Source: G963663495 sp963663495 | GTDB taxonomy: Bacteria; Bacteroidota; Rhodothermia; Rhodothermales; Bin80 | Length of the DNA: 64,000 bases | Direction of reading: 5' to 3' | Assembly (NCBI GenBank): GCA_963663495.1 | Contig: OY760427.1 | Location: 3,596,001-3,660,000, forward strand | Shown here: positions 40,621 to 50,002 of the stretch, piece after piece | How the letters are laid out: each line of letters begins with the position of its first letter | Numbering within the stretch: the first letter of the stretch is position 1 | Notes under the pieces: generated by a model | What the model saw: the letters and a program-made list of their open reading frames with translations, nothing else | Told to the model about the DNA's origin: nothing | The model's database searches: none | Made by a program: the position numbers and the translations under genes

Positions 40621-43527
40621 GGGCTCAGCTGGCCTCAAGACCGGTGAGCACCGCTACTACCTGTAAGTATGGATCCTCTTCCAATTCCATAGTGTCTTCA
40701 ATCCACTCCTGGTAGCTGGAAAAGAGCAAGTCAAGATCCCTGACTCCCTTGGCAATGGCACTTGTAGCCAATTGGTCATCTCGATCTTTATACCGATTTC
40801 TCAATGTTTCACTATGCCGATTCCTGAGGGCATTGAGGTCGTTGATATGCCCTTGAAGCTTAGGCTCGATCGCTGCCTCATAGTCCGCTCGTGCACGATA
40901 CCCGTGCTCGGCTGCCCATTTGAGGACAGCGGGTAATATTTCCTGTGCGTGGTCAGTAATTGGTGGACGGCCCGCATTAGCAAGATTTTCTTTCCGGAGG
41001 GCATTGAATTCTTTGGTTTTCGCAAAGGGCTCGGTCGACACGTGCTCTCCGTGGCGGGTACGGATACAAATGAGATCCTGTAGGATCGTCTGCCCCTTGC
41101 GGTTGCTGTAAAGCACGGATATCAAAAAGGAAGCATCAGCAGGATCAAGCACGCTCGGTAGTGCCAACACAGGAGCTTCCTGCTCCCCAAAGGTGGCAGT
41201 CACCTTGTCGGTCGCCCAATCAATTACAGGATGTAGCGGCCACAGGTAGTGGATCGCTGGCCACGCATCGTCATCCGAGCGGCACCGGCGAATTTCCCGC
41301 TTGATGGCCTCCCGGTCCGCACAGATATCCAGAATATCCTTGCGGGGTCGAGCCGGCTTCGGGAGCCATTCAAAACGCTGCTTCAAGCTCGGGGGAGCGG
41401 TAAGTTGGATCCGTTTCTCATCATCATCAAACGACACCTGTAGCCTATCCGACCTGGCCGAATCGGATTGCATGTGCTCCAGCGCAGTCTTCAGGAATGC
41501 GTATTCCGTGGTAAACACGGAGTCAAGGTCACGGGTACGGGTCACGTCATCATCTATCGGATCCAGCTCACCAAGAAGGGCTTGCACCGGATCAATGTCC
41601 TCGGTAACGGTCGGACCAGATTTCTGCGCCTGAAAATGCCTTGTCGCCTCCTCTGTGCTCATCCCCTGCTCAATGGCATCCTTTACCACAAATTCCTCTT
41701 CCTCGGCATTGTAGACCCCAATGACGGAGGCCGGGTCACCAATATTGCGTACCGCCTCTTTTTCCTTCTTGATCAAGAGCTCCAGAATGCGAGTATCGCC
41801 GCGGATCTTTTCGTTCTCGGACTTGGTGATCAAGTAGAAAATCTTAGGTTTCTGTTCTTGTCCATACCTGTCGATCCTGCCGTTTCTCTGCTGCAAAATC
41901 ATCAGCGACCACGGTATATCGAAATGGATCAACCTGTGACTCAGAAAATGCAGGTTGATGCCCTCGGAACCCACATCCGACGCGATTAGGAGCCGCACCG
42001 GTTTGTCGGTCTGGCCAAACTCCTCCACGATGGCTTGTTGATCCAAATCGCTCAGCGCGCCGTGAAGCACGACAATGACCTCCTTCTTTAGACCCAAGTC
42101 CTTCTCCAGATTCTCAGCCAGGAAGCGAAGGGTCTCGATGCGCTCCGTAAAGATGACGAGTCGATCTTCTTTATCGGTACCGGTCCATCCCATCTCCCGA
42201 ATAGATGCGCGGAGATACTGGTACTTCGAAAAGTGCTCTGCTGTGACTTCTTCCAGTGCACTATCAAGTTTCCGCAATGCGTCAATCTCTGACTGGTGCT
42301 TAACGGCCGTCTTTTCGAGTTTCTTCAAGCGATTGCGAATAGTCTCTCGGCAGGCAGCCGGCGACGAAAACAGCGACTTCTCTAGCACGGTCCGAAACAG
42401 CCATTGCCCCCCACGCTGCCGTGTAAAGATTGAATCCGACAGTTTGAGCAACTGGTCAAAGGCTGCCTCTTCCGCGGAGGACGCCGAGGTGCTGAGTAGG
42501 GTGACATCCCTTTCCTGAAAAGAGTCCTCCACCTGGCGCCAGATATCCTTCTTGAACCGGCGAATGAACAGGTTCTTGCCGTCCAGGTCTGCCTTGGTGT
42601 AATCCGTCGGATCCGCTATCACGGTGGGGTCCAACATTTCCATCAAGCTGGCGAAGCTCTTTGCGCGCCCATCATGTGGCGTCGCAGATAGCATGATCAG
42701 CGCATCCGAGCGATCGGCAAGGAGTTTGGCCAACTTGCTTCGCAGGGAGCGACCGGGTCGCTCGGCCACATGCTGGGCCTCATCGATGACGATTATGTCC
42801 CAATAGGCATTCTCAATGAATGATCGGTACTGACGAACAGCTTTGAGCGTATCTATCGAGATAATTGCCCGATCGAAATAATAGAATGGGTTGTGATTTG
42901 TGGGTAGCTTGGCTCGTGCACGCTGTATGCCGACAGAGTCCAACCGGACGAGGGGAATCGTGAAGCGAGACCACATTTCCTTCTGAAACTGCGTCAGCAT
43001 GCTCTTGAGCGTGACCACAAGGATGCGCCGTCCGCGCCCACGACGGATGAGCTCCGCCATTAGAATGCCAGCCTCAAGTGTCTTGCCAAGACCGACGGCG
43101 TCCGCAATAAGGATTCGCGGCCTCGGCTGCTCCAATGCCATGAGGGCAGGGACTAGCTGATAGGGCACCGAATCCATCGCCGCATGGTGGCCCAGTCGAA
43201 TACTTGCGTCTGTTGGAGGTGTGTGTCGTAGTATGGACTCAATGTGGAGTCGTGAGCTTCTGTATCGGGAAGACTCGTCGTGGACGAGGACAGTATCGTT
43301 AGGATCGACCACACTGTAGTCCTCGACCGTGTCAAGAACATCTAGCTCCTGGTCCAGGACGAGACGGGACAGGCCTGTGAGAGACACCGTGAACATGTTG
43401 TTCCACGCCCGATCCAGCCTGCGAACCACCCATTTTTCATCCCGCGCAAACACGCGGGCGCCGGGAGCGAGCTTGCTGTGTGTCGAAGATCTGCGAGGGA
43501 TATTCACGGTGCTTTAAGTTCTAACTT
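37949..43527 (-). repeat. Right arm of the 5.6-kb inverted duplication (intact copy)
   Basis: This is the counterpart of 9445-15020 in opposite orientation. It covers the full helicase gene and the first 60% of the methylase gene. This arm has uninterrupted reading frames; the other arm carries at least three frameshifts. The outer end is at the shared word AAGTTAGAACTT. Confidence 0.93.
40625..43507 (-). CDS. drmD: SNF2/HepA-type helicase, DISARM DrmD-like
   Basis: The 960-codon frame from GTG at 43507 encodes an N-terminal domain, then a two-lobe SF2 core: ADAVGLGKTLEAGILMAEL (Walker A), VIDEAQHV (DEAQ box), MLSATPHDG, ASDVGSEGINLHFL and QQRNGRIDRYGQ (motif VI). The HepA-like core and the position directly before a large adenine methylase match DrmD of class 1 DISARM. 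It presumably uses ATP to move along invading DNA. The stop is 4 nt before the methylase ATG. A possible 61-codon frame ends across its start (GTGA overlap). Confidence 0.85.
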   Translation of the reverse strand: MNIPRRSSTHSKLAPGARVFARDEKWVVRRLDRAWNNMFTVSLTGLSRLVLDQELDVLDTVEDYSVVDPNDTVLVHDESSRYRSSRLHIESILRHTPPTDASIRLGHHAAMDSVPYQLVPALMALEQPRPRILIADAVGLGKTLEAGILMAELIRRGRGRRILVVTLKSMLTQFQKEMWSRFTIPLVRLDSVGIQRARAKLPTNHNPFYYFDRAIISIDTLKAVRQYRSFIENAYWDIIVIDEAQHVAERPGRSLRSKLAKLLADRSDALIMLSATPHDGRAKSFASLMEMLDPTVIADPTDYTKADLDGKNLFIRRFKKDIWRQVEDSFQERDVTLLSTSASSAEEAAFDQLLKLSDSIFTRQRGGQWLFRTVLEKSLFSSPAACRETIRNRLKKLEKTAVKHQSEIDALRKLDSALEEVTAEHFSKYQYLRASIREMGWTGTDKEDRLVIFTERIETLRFLAENLEKDLGLKKEVIVVLHGALSDLDQQAIVEEFGQTDKPVRLLIASDVGSEGINLHFLSHRLIHFDIPWSLMILQQRNGRIDRYGQEQKPKIFYLITKSENEKIRGDTRILELLIKKEKEAVRNIGDPASVIGVYNAEEEEFVVKDAIEQGMSTEEATRHFQAQKSGPTVTEDIDPVQALLGELDPIDDDVTRTRDLDSVFTTEYAFLKTALEHMQSDSARSDRLQVSFDDDEKRIQLTAPPSLKQRFEWLPKPARPRKDILDICADREAIKREIRRCRSDDDAWPAIHYLWPLHPVIDWATDKVTATFGEQEAPVLALPSVLDPADASFLISVLYSNRKGQTILQDLICIRTRHGEHVSTEPFAKTKEFNALRKENLANAGRPPITDHAQEILPAVLKWAAEHGYRARADYEAAIEPKLQGHINDLNALRNRHSETLRNRYKDRDDQLATSAIAKGVRDLDLLFSSYQEWIEDTMELEEDPYLQVVAVLTGLEAS

Positions 43528-43689
43528 AGTCTGGGAACGAAGATTAAGCAAAAGGGCAGGCAACCGATTGGCAGGGTGCTTCACGATACCGTACAGAATG
43601 TAGGCTACGCAGCGTCCATTGTTTTCGGGCATAATGGTAAGACAGTCAAGAATGAATTGCACGCCTAAGCTATCTGTTGTGTATGCCAA
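43504..43689 (-). CDS. Possible small gene overlapping the helicase start
   Basis: A 61-codon frame from a TTG at 43689 ends in TGA that overlaps the helicase GTG (GTGA). The peptide is hydrophobic in the middle (VAYILYGIVKHPANRLPALLL). The overlap is the same type seen between the other operon genes, which hints at a real leader gene, but no family is recognised. The decayed operon copy lacks all but its last few codons. Confidence 0.3.
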   Translation of the reverse strand: MAYTTDSLGVQFILDCLTIMPENNGRCVAYILYGIVKHPANRLPALLLNLRSQTKLELKAP

Positions 43690-43980
43690 TAGGAGAGATG
43701 CTCCTGTTCTCTCGTCATGTGCTTCCAGGAAACATTACGCGTTGGGTAACAAATTATGCGGATGCTATCCGTAATTGGATTCGACCTATCTGTTTTGGAC
43801 AAAGGCCGATCTGCGGCCATCTCCACAATTTTCAGTGCACTGCTGCACAGCAGCTTGTCGAGACCTCCGGCCGGGATTCCTTTGGAGTGTCAGTGTCCGT
43901 CCTACAGCAGCGTAAATTCCAGGCATCCCTGGTCCGCTAAATCTTACTGAGTTCCAATCCCTGTTTTTGTAGATTTAGTC
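43690..43980. promoter_or_regulatory. Divergent intergenic region between the DISARM-like operon and the C5-methylase pair
   Basis: About 290-470 bp separate the minus-strand helicase from the plus-strand methylase, so both promoters must lie here. Two short plus frames (43677-43940 and 43756-43950) overlap in different registers, and neither is convincing. An AT-rich stretch (TTTTTGTAGATTTAGTC) directly precedes the methylase ATG. I see no clear operator. Confidence 0.35.
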
Positions 43981-45030
43981 ATGCTTACGGCTCTTGATCT
44001 TTTCGCAGGCGCAGGTGGTGCGACACAAGGCCTCAAAGACGCTGGCTATCGAGTGCTGGCAGCCGTTGAGGAGTGGTGCGACGCAGTCCGTACATTCTCG
44101 GTCAACCATCCCGAAGTAGGGGTTATAGAGAGAGACATCCGCTGTGTTGAGCCTAGAGCGCTGCGGACATCGTTGGATCTATCCGTGGGCAGCCTCGACC
44201 TAATTACGGCCTGCCCTCCCTGCCAGAGCTTTTCAACTCTCGGCAAGATGGATGCGTCCGACGAGCGAAACGGCCTGATAGTCGAGACCGAGCGCTGGGC
44301 GCGCGAATTTCTGCCCGCCGCGATCCTTTTCGAAAATGTCCCAGGGGTAGCGCACGACCTGCGCTTTGAGCGCCTTCGGACGCGGCTGGTAAAAATGGGA
44401 TACCATGACTTCCGGGCCTACGATGTGTTCGCATCCGACTTTGGAGTTCCCCAGCGCCGCCGCCGGCTGATCGCGATTGGATTGCGGGTCGGATCTGGAG
44501 GAGTATTGCCCGACGATCTGGGGTCATTCGTACCGGATTCTCTCGCAATGTCGCCGCCGGACGCCGGGGATGTGATTGACCTTGCCGGACCGATCGAAGG
44601 CACAAAGGATCCACTACACCGTGCGCGCACGCCGACGCCGCTGGTTTTGGAGCGCATTCAGGCTATTCCGCCGGGAGGAAACCGGTTCGACCTCCCGCCG
44701 CGCCTTCAGTTGGCGTGTCACAAGCGGATCAAACGAAAGGGGGCTTGGGCACCCTATGGGCGGATCCGCCGGAGGGGACCAGCTCCAACGATGACAACAA
44801 AGTGTACCACGCCCTCTTGCGGCCGTTTCCTACACCCGACCGAGCACCGCGGCATTAGCCTCCGCGAAGCTTCGCTTCTGCAGACATTCCCCAAGAGCTA
44901 TCGGTTTGTCGGCAGCCATGGGTCCATTGAGCGGCAGATCGGCAATGCGGTGCCCGTCAGGCTTGCCAAGGCACTGGGTTTCGTGGTCAGGCGCTGCATT
45001 GAGTTTACCAGGACAGGGAGGGCGGCGTGA
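43981..45030 (+). CDS. DNA (cytosine-5) methyltransferase
   Basis: The 349 residues carry the C5-methylase motifs in order: DLFAGAGG (I, residues 6-13), PPCQSFS (IV, catalytic cysteine 81), FENVPG (VI), QRRRRLIAIG (VIII) and IGNAVPVRLAKALG (X). It methylates cytosine using SAM. The stop overlaps the GTG of the next gene (GTGA), so the two form a tight operon. The partner ATPase with a nuclease-like tail points to a restriction-modification unit in which this enzyme protects host DNA. Confidence 0.95.
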   Translation: MLTALDLFAGAGGATQGLKDAGYRVLAAVEEWCDAVRTFSVNHPEVGVIERDIRCVEPRALRTSLDLSVGSLDLITACPPCQSFSTLGKMDASDERNGLIVETERWAREFLPAAILFENVPGVAHDLRFERLRTRLVKMGYHDFRAYDVFASDFGVPQRRRRLIAIGLRVGSGGVLPDDLGSFVPDSLAMSPPDAGDVIDLAGPIEGTKDPLHRARTPTPLVLERIQAIPPGGNRFDLPPRLQLACHKRIKRKGAWAPYGRIRRRGPAPTMTTKCTTPSCGRFLHPTEHRGISLREASLLQTFPKSYRFVGSHGSIERQIGNAVPVRLAKALGFVVRRCIEFTRTGRAA

Positions 45031-47006
45031 GCGAAGAATCGGTTCTGGAGCTGAAGTTTCTGGGAGCGTTGGTCGAACAGCTTGGAGCGCAGATGTATCC
45101 TACTGCCACGGCAACGATTGCGGAACTGATCTCCAATGCGTGGGACGCCGACGCCGAGAATGTCTGGGTAAAGTTTCCCTTCGGTATGGCGTGGACGGAA
45201 GACTCCAAGATCGAAGTGCTCGACGACGGACACGGCATGACCCGAGCCGAGGCGGCACATCAGTACCTCGTCGTCGGCCGCAAGAGGAGGGTGGAGGCAA
45301 AGTCGGACAGGTCGCGAGGGGGCCGCCATCTTCATGGAAGAAAAGGGATTGGAAAACTGGCCGCTTTCGGGACAGCGCGTATACTGGAGTGCTACAGTGT
45401 GGCCATTGTGCCGTCCGCAAACGGGGCAGGCAATACTCTTGTAGCTCCAATTAGCTTTCGTCTGAATTACGACAATATCCGCTGCGGACCAGTCGGATCC
45501 AACTACAAGACGGAGGCAGCTGAAGACCTGTCCCCGCTGGTTTCGCCCTGTGGGCGGGAGATCGCCCACGGCACTCGCATCACGTTATCTGGACTTCGCA
45601 TGAGGCGAGCCGTCACAGAGAGACGCTTTCTCGACTCGATGTCGCGACGTTTCGGTTTGGATGCCGCCAAAATGGCCATTCACTTCAACGGCCGGCCACT
45701 GTCGCGCTTCAACTACGATGTGCAGATCCGATTTCCTCGCGACATGAAGAGCGACAGGCCTAGAGCAGGCATGCAAGTGAATGGTGACTGGGCGACTGAA
45801 GAAATCGCTGACGGCCAACGTGTTAACTGGTGGATCGGCTTCACAGAGAAGCCACTTTCTGACGAGCAGCAACGTGGGGTATCTGTGATAGCCCGTGGCA
45901 AAATGGCCCAGCGACCGTTTCACTTCGAGCAGGTCGGCGGTGTGTCGAATCAACTTGGACTTGAGTATATGGTTGGGGAAGTGGAGGCCGACTGGGTAGA
46001 CGATGGCTGGGACATCGGAGACGACCGCATCCAGGCCAACCGTGATCAACTGAGGTTGGAGGATGACACGCTGAAGCCGTTCATTAAGTGGGGCCGTGAG
46101 TTGGTGAAATGGGCGCTTCGGGAGCGCCAAAAGGTACGCGCGGGAAGAGTGGAGGAGGAGATTTCCGCCGAGTTCGACGAGCTCATGGCACCATTTACGA
46201 CCGATCAACGCAAGGCACTCCGGCGCATCCCGACCGCCTTAGCGGGAACGGAAATGTCATCAATTGAGGTCATGCGCGTCATGCACGATGTGGTGAACGC
46301 TCGTGACGACCAAGTCGTTCGCCAGATGTGGGAGGACATCAACAAGGAGGCACCAGACGCACAGGTTCGGATATGGGATGTGATCCATCGCTTCGGGCTC
46401 ATTGACGCGCGTCGTAACCAGACGATCATCGAGACGCGACTGAAGGCCATCAATCAGTTGAAGACCCATGTTAAGGAGGGAGCGAAGGAAGTACCGACCA
46501 TTCATCGGCACATCCGCGAGAATGTTTGGTTGCTAGATCCACGCTGGTACCTATTGGGGAATGAAGTTCGGTTGGAGGATCTGGGAATCAAGTATGACAC
46601 CGAGCCTGGTATTGGGAAGCGCATGGACTACCTGTTCGCGATGCAACCGTCGGCTCCATCCACGATTGATGAGATTCTGGTCGTCGAGATCAAGCGTGCC
46701 AGGACCGCAGATGGCAGTGCTCACAGGACCAGCGCTGACGAGGTAACGAAGTTCCAAGACTACGTTGATCTCGCCAAGGAAGCATATGCCCACGACAAAA
46801 ACCCGCCTAGAATCAGCGGGATCATGATAGCGAATGGCTTTACCGAAGCGGCCCGGCGAAGAAGGAATCGGGAAATCCCAGGCGTGCGGTTACACTACCG
46901 CACATGGGAGAGTGTGATTCGCGAGACCGAGCGTCTGCACAGGGGATGGCTGGCCGTGGCGACGAAACGAGCAGGTCCAACTTCGGGGAATGGGGCCATT
47001 GAATAA
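45027..47006 (+). CDS. GHKL (MutL/MORC-like) ATPase with a C-terminal restriction-nuclease-like domain
   Basis: The Bergerat ATP-binding fold is clear: ELISNAWDADAENV (N box, residues 33-46), DDGHGM (G1, 66-71) and GRKGIGKLAAFG (G2, 104-115). The last 110 residues or so resemble a PD-(D/E)XK core: MDYLF supplies a candidate aspartate and VVEIKRA the E-x-K pair. Length is 659, with no signal peptide. C5-methylase plus MORC-like ATPase pairs have been described as putative restriction systems, and this matches that architecture. The start is GTG at 45027, overlapping the methylase stop. Confidence 0.85.
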   Translation: MSEESVLELKFLGALVEQLGAQMYPTATATIAELISNAWDADAENVWVKFPFGMAWTEDSKIEVLDDGHGMTRAEAAHQYLVVGRKRRVEAKSDRSRGGRHLHGRKGIGKLAAFGTARILECYSVAIVPSANGAGNTLVAPISFRLNYDNIRCGPVGSNYKTEAAEDLSPLVSPCGREIAHGTRITLSGLRMRRAVTERRFLDSMSRRFGLDAAKMAIHFNGRPLSRFNYDVQIRFPRDMKSDRPRAGMQVNGDWATEEIADGQRVNWWIGFTEKPLSDEQQRGVSVIARGKMAQRPFHFEQVGGVSNQLGLEYMVGEVEADWVDDGWDIGDDRIQANRDQLRLEDDTLKPFIKWGRELVKWALRERQKVRAGRVEEEISAEFDELMAPFTTDQRKALRRIPTALAGTEMSSIEVMRVMHDVVNARDDQVVRQMWEDINKEAPDAQVRIWDVIHRFGLIDARRNQTIIETRLKAINQLKTHVKEGAKEVPTIHRHIRENVWLLDPRWYLLGNEVRLEDLGIKYDTEPGIGKRMDYLFAMQPSAPSTIDEILVVEIKRARTADGSAHRTSADEVTKFQDYVDLAKEAYAHDKNPPRISGIMIANGFTEAARRRRNREIPGVRLHYRTWESVIRETERLHRGWLAVATKRAGPTSGNGAIE

Positions 47007-47008
47007 TA

Positions 47009-47084
47009 AGAGCCTCTTGCAAAACCCCCAGGGAAGGGGCGTTATCAGCGACTTTGGAGGCTGATTTTTCGCGCAAGAGGCTCT
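47009..47084. mobile_element. 76-bp inverted-repeat element (MITE-like), related to IS5 ends
   Basis: AGAGCCTCTTGC at 47009 is repeated as its perfect complement at 47073-47084. The left 20 bp resemble the terminal repeat of the IS5-type element at 15113 (GAGCC-TTTGCAAAACCCC). It lies directly after the stop of the GHKL gene and may act as a transcription stop as RNA. Confidence 0.6.
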
Positions 47085-47412
47085 TCTGTATCCGTGATTT
47101 AGCGAGAAAACTGCTTGTCATACTTTTGCAATCGCATATACATATTATCCGCGACCAACGGGCCATTGCTTTAGCGAATTTGTGCTACAATCTGTGCTTC
47201 AGACGCACACCTCTGCCTGACTCCTGCTTCGCACCAGAGCCCAATCTGCGTAACCTGCGCGTAATCCCCCGTCGTTACTGCACCAAGCGCAGTAACTGAT
47301 CCAGCGTCAAGGCAAGCACCCCGAACATCAGATGGCAGGTAACCTTCTGGTGCACACGCACTCTTACGTGACGACCGCCAAACTCATCCTTAAGCCGCCC
47401 GAATACCCGCTC
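47085..47412 (-). pseudogene. 3' end fragment of an IS5-type transposase gene
   Basis: Bases from about 47200 align with 15298-15500 of the IS5-type element (shared words CTCCTGCTTCGCAC, CGAACATCA, CAAACTCATCCTT, AGCCGCCCGAA). It encodes the last 40 or so codons of a related transposase. Homology ends at 47412, where the left end of an IS256-type element begins. Confidence 0.65.
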
Positions 47413-47643
47413 GGCGGCGTGCCATTCCTTGTTGGCTGAAAATCCGGTCGGTGCCGGCTGGAGCGGCTATAATGTACAGATTCTGCGCTCATCCTGAAAC
47501 CCCTGATTGTAGTTCTGATCAAAGAATTATGAACTTTCGCAGCGGTTATCAAGCCCGCAAGTATCTGCCGCGTGATTTACGGTGTCGTTGCCGTGTTGCA
47601 GGCAGATTCAGGCGCGTTTCTCCTTACTGAACAGCCTATATGA
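47413..47643 (-). mobile_element. Truncated left end of the IS256-type transposon
   Basis: This stretch is nearly identical to 20567-20795, including the terminal inverted repeat GGCGGCGTGCCATTCC and the segment ending ACTGAACAGCCTATATGA. It is cut at 47643 by the inverted repeat of the IS1634-type element. It is inserted in the IS5-type fragment to its left. Confidence 0.85.
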
Positions 47644-50002
47644 CCTAACTTCGCCATCCAGTCAGGGGAAAACGCTGAGTTCCGTCTCCAATTCTCTCGT
47701 TTTTCCCTCCTAATAGGGCTATTTCGGCTAAATTCGGTGTTTTTCGACCTTTTTTAGCCGACTTTTTTGGAAAAGACAATGTAGTGCTATAGAGGTGTGT
47801 ACGGGAACCTCCCCCCAACCACCCCGGTACCTTACCCCGTACCAATTCCACACTCCGATCATGTTTATCCGAAACCGACCCTACAAACGTAAAGACGGTA
47901 AAAAATGCAACAGCTTTGCCCTCATCGAATCCTATCGCAAAGACGGTACCTCCAAACACCGCACCCTCCTTAATCTCGGCCCGAACTTCAACATCCCCCG
48001 CAGTCTGTGGGGGGAACTGACCCATTGCGTTACTGCCCGACTCAAAGGGAAAGCTATCCTCCCTTTCCAGAATGATGAAGCCTTTCTCAATGCGGTCGAC
48101 GACATCGTTGCACATCTCGAAAGCAAGGGCTACGACATCCATCGCACATCCCATCAGCAACACCTCATTGATCCAGAGAAAACAACCCATCCCGATTCCC
48201 GGACCGTCGGCGGAGAACGACTGATCCTTCAGACATTGGAACAGCTCGGACTGGCTGTACTGCTACGTTCGCTCAACTTCTGCGAGAAACACGTCAAGCT
48301 CTGCTGTGCGCTGATCGTCGGACGTATGCTCCACCCGGGCAGTGAACGAGAAACGCATAAATGGCTGTGTAAAACCTCCAGTGTTCTGCAGCTTCTGGAT
48401 TTGGAACCCCCGAGTCTCAACACCCTCTATCGTTGCACTGATCTGATCCATAAGCATATGGATGAGATCCTGAAGAAACTCTTTGGCATTACCAAAGCGG
48501 TATTGCAGTTTGAAGAAACGATCGTCTTTTATGATTTAACCAATACCTATTACCACGGCAAGAAGAAAGGGAAGTTGTTGTCGCATGGGCGCAGCAAGGA
48601 AAAGCGCAGTGATTGTCCGTTGGTTACGCTGGCGCTCACCCTGGATGGTTCGGGGTTCCCCCGCAATGTGCAGATCCTGCCGGGCAATGCAGGGGAACCG
48701 GCAACGCTCAAAGAGGCGATTGAGAAACTAAACGGCGCTACGCCCACAGTGATTATGGACTCCGGCATTGCGACGGAGCAGAATCTGCAGTACCTGAAAG
48801 AACAGGGACTGAACTGGATCACCGTGGAGCGTTCCAAAGCCCCTCCAGTCCCCGAAAACAAGCCGGATCAACAGTTTACGACCGCCGGGGGAGTCAAGAT
48901 CAAAGCCTGGAAGGTCACCAAAAAGGAAAAAATGTTGAAGATGTTGAAGATGTTGAAGACGAAAAAGACGTTGAAGATAATGCGGAACTGCGCGTGTTTG
49001 TGCACAGTGAGGCCAAGCAGGCGAAGGAGGATCAGATCCTTGAAACCCAATGCAAGAAGTTTGTGAAGGCGCTCACTACACTACATGAGGGACTCTCGAA
49101 ACCCGGGTACTTGAAGAACTATGAAAAGGTCACGATAAAGGTTGGTCGTCTGAAGGAAAAGTACAAGAAGGTCTCACACCTGTATGAGGTAGAGGTCAGT
49201 AAAAAGGAGGGCACCAAGCATGCAGAATCCGTTACGGTGACCCGGCGTGCTTCGCATGCGCGTCGCACCCAGGCCAGCGGAGGGTATGTGCTTCGGACCA
49301 GTCATACCGGATGGTCGGTGGAAAAGGTTGCACGAACCTACTGGCGACTTACAGAGATTGAGCGCACATTCAGAGTCATGAAATCGGACCTCGGTCTACG
49401 GCCCATCTACCACAGTAGAGATGACCGCATTGAAGGGCATCTGTTCATTACGGTACTGGCTTATCATGCTGCCCATCTGGTTCGCACCAGACTCAAGGAA
49501 CACGGGATTCATGATAGTTGGGCGACGATCCGAGACAGGTTGAACAGGATTGGTCGGATTACGACCAAGATGGTTAAGAACCAATATCGGTACCTGATCA
49601 CGGAGGTGGATCAGGATCTGCCTCCGAGTATGGTACAGTTCTTTGCGGTACTGGGATACGTGTATGATCCCGATGCGACCCGCACCGTGACCGAGCATGT
49701 GGAGGAAGCGAGTGCACCGGTGAGCCAGAAGCCTCCAGACTCATGACGCATGGTCCCTTCACAACGGTTGAGATAGCGTACTCCAGATGGAGCCACCAGA
49801 GCTACGTCCGATGGAAACGATCCGAGATAGATCGCAGCGAAACAGGCGGCAAAACACCAGGTAATCAGGGATTCAAACCACCCTAAACCAACTTCAACCG
49901 ATCCGGTAAATCTCACCATCCATTGCTCCTGGAAAAAACGGTCCAAATATGGCCACGGGAGAATTCCGTAGGTTAGTAGCACTACGAAATGGCGAAGTTA
50001 GG
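47644..50002 (+). mobile_element. IS1634-type insertion sequence
   Basis: CCTAACTTCGCCAT at 47644 and its complement ATGGCGAAGTTAGG ending at 50002 are the terminal repeats. One transposase gene lies between, read on the plus strand. No target duplication can be expected to show, because different IS fragments lie on the two sides. Confidence 0.82.
47861..49746 (+). pseudogene. IS1634-family transposase with a frameshift in an A-rich tract
   Basis: The family-type start is the ATG at 47861 (MFIRNRPYKRKDGKK). Catalytic-region landmarks are FYDLTNTYYHG and VIMDSGIATEQN in the first part, and YWRLTEIERTFRVMKSDLG in the second. The frames change near 48935, at GGAAAAAATG, just before a repetitive acidic stretch (VEDVEDEKDVED in the downstream frame). 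A -1 shift joins them into about 628 residues. The shift could be a real mutation, a sequencing error or slippage; as written it yields a truncated protein. Confidence 0.8.

Noticed and set aside
43677..43950. Plus-strand frames in the divergent promoter region
   Set aside because: Two overlapping frames in different registers, no recognisable motifs and no ribosome site; either could be chance.
45585..46208. 207-codon minus-strand frame inside the GHKL gene
   Set aside because: It is a shadow of the GHKL coding sequence, which has clear ATPase motifs on the plus strand.
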